Source: Gloeomargarita sp. SKYB120 | Lineage (GTDB): Bacteria; Cyanobacteriota; Cyanobacteriia; Gloeomargaritales; Gloeomargaritaceae | Length of the DNA: 53,922 nt | NCBI GenBank assembly: GCA_025062155.1 | Contig: JANXAM010000015.1 | Coordinates: 1 to 53,922 of the forward strand | Direction: 5' to 3' | Shown: positions 53,068-53,922 of the stretch, one piece after another | How the letters are laid out: each line of letters starts with the position of its first letter | Position numbering within the stretch: position 1 is the first letter of the stretch | Notes under the pieces: generated by a model | The model's input: the letters and a program-made list of their open reading frames with translations, nothing else | The model's database searches: none | What the model was told of the DNA's origin: nothing | Position numbers and translations under genes: made by a program

Positions 53068-53922
53068 AGGGTCGCCACTTCACTCCGGCGCTTGCGGCTC
53101 CGGCGTTGGGTGTCCTCAGTTGCTGGCGCAGTCGTAGGCGTGGGCGTTTGCAGCAGGAAGATAAGCAGGGGTTGACTTTTGAACTCCCGCCGGATGAGCC
53201 GCTGCAGAGCCGACTCCAGGGCATCCCGCAGTCCTGTCCAGTCAATTTCGGTGCCATTGACGGCGAATTCCGACCAGCGCTCTTGTACCGTTTGGGTGAG
53301 CGTGTCGTGAACCAGTTGCCGCAGCGCGTTCGTGGATAGGGTCGTCACTACACCCCGGATATGGACTTCCGGCATAGCCCAGAGTTGTCCCTGGCCGTCA
53401 ATCGCCGCCGCCACTGTAACCACGCCTTCACCCGCCAACTGTTGCCGGTCCTGGAGCACCTGACCGCTGACAATCCCATCGCCTGACGCATCCACCAGTT
53501 CAATGCCCGCCTTCACCCGGTCCACCACCTGTATCCGGTCCGGCGTCAGTTCAATGACATCCCCGTTGTCCACAATCACGATATTTTCCTTGGGGATGCC
53601 CAGCGCCTGGGCCGTCTCGCTGTGTTTGACCAGCATCCGGTGCTCGCCGTGAATCGGGATAAAGAACTTGGGCTTGGTCAGGGCCAGCATAAGTTTTTGG
53701 TCCTCCTGGCATCCGTGGCCCGACACGTGAATCCCCCGCTCCTTGCCGTAAATCACCTTGGCCCCCTGGGCCATGAGCTTGTCAATTGTATTGACCACCG
53801 CAATCGTGTTGCCCGGGATGGGGTTGGCCGAAAACACCACCGTATCCGTTGGGCGAATCTGGATGTCCTTGTGCTCGCGGTTGGCGATGCGCGTTAGGGC
53901 TGACAACGGCTCCCCTTGCGAC
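53064..53922 (-). CDS. rnj: Ribonuclease J, C-terminal part (runs off the right edge)
   Basis: The last 285 residues of an RNase J (metallo-beta-lactamase/beta-CASP RNase). The visible part starts SQGEPLSALTRIANREHKDIQ, continues through the beta-CASP region (VVFSANPIPGNTIAVVNTIDKL), the motif HVSGHGCQEDQKLML and the KFFIPIHGEHRMLVKH segment carrying a metal-ligand histidine, and ends in a cyanobacterial basic tail (RRSRKRRSEVATL). It makes 5'-3' exo- and endonucleolytic cuts in mRNA decay. The N-terminal metallo-beta-lactamase half lies outside. It is followed by the FAD-domain gene. Confidence 0.93.
   Translation of the reverse strand, partial: SQGEPLSALTRIANREHKDIQIRPTDTVVFSANPIPGNTIAVVNTIDKLMAQGAKVIYGKERGIHVSGHGCQEDQKLMLALTKPKFFIPIHGEHRMLVKHSETAQALGIPKENIVIVDNGDVIELTPDRIQVVDRVKAGIELVDASGDGIVSGQVLQDRQQLAGEGVVTVAAAIDGQGQLWAMPEVHIRGVVTTLSTNALRQLVHDTLTQTVQERWSEFAVNGTEIDWTGLRDALESALQRLIRREFKSQPLLIFLLQTPTPTTAPATEDTQRRSRKRRSEVATL

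Overview
The window is cyanobacterial chromosome. The evidence is psb30/ycf12, a Ycf45-type ATPase, an MPBQ/MSBQ methyltransferase, the DUF1825, DUF2854 and DUF3067 families, an Asr1405-type protein beside nifV, and the nif order B-fdxN-S-U-H-D-K-E-N-X-DUF269-W-hesA-hesB-fdx. Coding DNA is fairly GC-rich and tightly packed, which fits a unicellular, early-branching diazotroph of the Thermostichus/Synechococcus JA or Gloeomargarita kind. The species cannot be fixed from the sequence alone.

Layout. 1-4.9 kb: partial Ycf45-like gene, rpe, an M23 peptidase, a pentapeptide protein, and a DUF3067/LpxB-like/membrane-protein operon. 4.9-25.2 kb: a nitrogen-fixation island. A leftward arm carries an Asr1405-like gene, a 32-residue membrane peptide, nifV, nifZ and a CnfR/PatB-like activator. 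A rightward arm runs nifB, an fdxN-like gene, nifSUHDKENX, DUF269, nifW, hesA, hesB and a nif ferredoxin. One small molybdate-binding (Mop) gene lies antisense inside it. modA-modB-modC follow behind a candidate NtcA box. 25-34 kb: housekeeping genes (MPBQ methyltransferase, glycosyltransferase, HlyD-type adaptor, nanE, purH, holB) broken by an IS1 remnant and fold-back repeats. 34-46 kb: oxidoreductases, a decayed EEP-family nuclease, membrane proteins, psb30, an amidase and a large FHA-CHAT protein. 46-53.9 kb: LOG/DUF1825 genes, a small protein behind a perfect palindrome, tRNA-Lys, twin zinc-ribbon/PstS-like proteins, a Dam-type methylase, a cluster of fold-back repeats, a photolyase divided over two genes, and partial rnj (RNase J).

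How it fits together. CnfR would switch on the nif arms. NifB/E/N/X/V build FeMo-co with molybdate from ModABC and stored by Mop. NifS/U/HesB/HesA supply Fe-S clusters, and NifH/D/K form the enzyme.

Most notable: (1) the CnfR-like activator and the FdxN-like protein have both lost cysteines that normally ligate 4Fe-4S clusters; (2) an apparently undescribed family of exactly 103-bp fold-back elements (ends TATAGC/GCTATA) hugs gene ends and in one case supplies the last codons of nanE; (3) an uncatalogued 32-aa membrane peptide is translationally coupled between the Asr1405-like gene and nifV.
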